Source of the DNA: Tetrahymena thermophila SB210
Lineage: Eukaryota > Ciliophora > Oligohymenophorea > Hymenostomatida > Tetrahymenidae
Length of the DNA: 64,000 nt
Direction of reading: 5' to 3'
Assembly: GCF_000189635.1 (NCBI RefSeq)
Contig: NW_002476322.1
Coordinates: 310,001 to 374,000 of the forward strand
Shown: positions 63,801 to 64,000 of the stretch, piece by piece
Layout: each line of letters starts with the position of its first letter
Position numbering within the stretch: the stretch's first letter is position 1
Notes under the pieces: generated by a model
Told to the model about the DNA's origin: nothing
The model's database searches: none
What the model saw: only the letters and a program-made list of their open reading frames with translations
Translations under genes and position numbers: made by a program

Positions 63801-64000
63801 CTTCTATTCTAAAGAAGATTTTCCTTATGAGGGTATCTGTGACTTTGTGAGAGTGGATTATCTTGAAATTAAGATTAGTTGTAATTTGTTTAGGAAGGTT
63901 GATAGTTTTTTACTACAAAGGGATTTAGGTATGAAGTATGGTATCTAGAAGATTTAGGTGTGTTACCACTTAAATTTTTAGTGGATTGATAAACTGAACC
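60893..64000 (-). CDS. Microexon-rich gene of unknown function (5' partial)
   Basis: Runs in from the right edge. Long exons: 63693-64000, 63480-63630, 63393-63431, 63296-63340, 62559-62633, 62004-62078, 61231-61308 and 60893-60997 (stop TGA 60893-60895). Between them at least 16 microexons carry 1-4 codons each, listed in the next entry. The model gives 318 residues. The visible N-terminal 140 are disordered (TPKSSRYHTSYLNPFVV; KEEGYRLPTKPEKKIQIQDQ). The middle reads WNNWDNLEKCAGGH, then EDEVLSFLLQLHKILNIGYF, HPTFGEGNCFSCYEIMVKYR, and the end is helical (KWILSYFQEFFKQLFIQLQK). Phases agree throughout. Introns are 45-115 nt apart from two longer ones (233 and 695 nt), and the 695-nt one may hide more exons. 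No family is recognised. Confidence 0.6.
62128..63246 (-). other. Array of 16 microexons of 3-12 nt
   Basis: On the minus strand, acceptor-microexon-donor triplets recur every 55-115 nt or so. Nine exons are one codon: 63056-63058, 62988-62990, 62934-62936, 62811-62813, 62749-62751, 62693-62695, 62486-62488, 62311-62313 and 62128-62130. Four are two codons: 62871-62876, 62365-62370, 62247-62252 and 62188-62193. Two are three codons: 63173-63181 and 63109-63117. One is four: 63235-63246. Each has AG before and GTAA, or once GTAC, after. Every length is a multiple of three, and several (GGA twice, TGCGCA, CATCCG) are GC-rich islands in about 85-90% AT DNA. One 75-nt exon (62559-62633) interrupts the array. 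Confidence 0.6.

Noticed and set aside
63745-63948. A 67-codon plus-strand frame at the right edge
   Set aside because: Antisense shadow of the first visible exon of the microexon gene.
1-64000. tRNA genes, rRNA, CRISPR arrays and retroelements
   Set aside because: No tRNA-like A/B boxes or cloverleaf, no rRNA, no spaced identical repeats and no reverse transcriptase motif were seen on either strand.

Overview
The window reads as macronuclear-type DNA from a Tetrahymena-like oligohymenophorean ciliate. It is very AT-rich. Long frames are open only if TAA and TAG are read as glutamine and TGA is the sole stop. Introns are AT-rich GT...AG and mostly 45-120 nt. All calls come from reading the sequence by hand with that code. 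For the multi-exon genes the summed exon lengths are divisible by three, an internal check on the splice choices.

Layout. 1-5 kb: the 3' end of a Ser/Asn/Gln-rich gene, a small multi-exon gene, and a leucine-rich-repeat gene with one unexplained frame shift. 6.2-9.8 kb (-): a VHS-GAT-like trafficking adaptor with a Gly/Phe/Asn/Gln linker and a C-terminal beta domain. 10.4-15.9 kb (-): a piggyBac-family transposase with an intact DDD triad, directly downstream of a short Ku80 gene. 16.1-23.7 kb (-): a 2221-residue PAS membrane protein. 24.6-27.7 kb (-): the large subunit of chromatin assembly factor 1. 29.3-35.8 kb (+): a cyclic-nucleotide-binding potassium channel with a zinc knuckle and a giant Q/N/S-rich tail. 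36.3-37.2 kb (-): an N-terminal methyltransferase. 37.8-43.9 kb (-): a SAPS-type PP6 phosphatase regulatory subunit. 44.9-53.3 kb: several small unrecognised genes around a large cysteine-rich surface protein. 53.4-58.5 kb (+): a second secreted cysteine-rich gene running into a contracted duplicate of the tail of the first. 58.8-60.7 kb (-): an SDS22-like LRR protein. 60.9-64.0 kb (-): a gene whose middle is split into at least 16 exons of 3-12 nt, entering from beyond the window edge.

Two themes stand out. Ku80 and a catalytically intact piggyBac transposase lie head-to-tail on one strand. In Tetrahymena and Paramecium those two families cut and rejoin DNA during programmed genome elimination, so the neighbourhood may be a cut-and-repair pair. 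The last gene carries a regular array of splice-site pairs bracketing single codons, spaced about 50-115 nt. All of its microexons are in phase 0 and several are GC-rich against AT-rich introns. This is the most unusual structure in the window.

No tRNA, rRNA, CRISPR or retroelement was recognised. The remaining gaps are AT-rich and mostly featureless.
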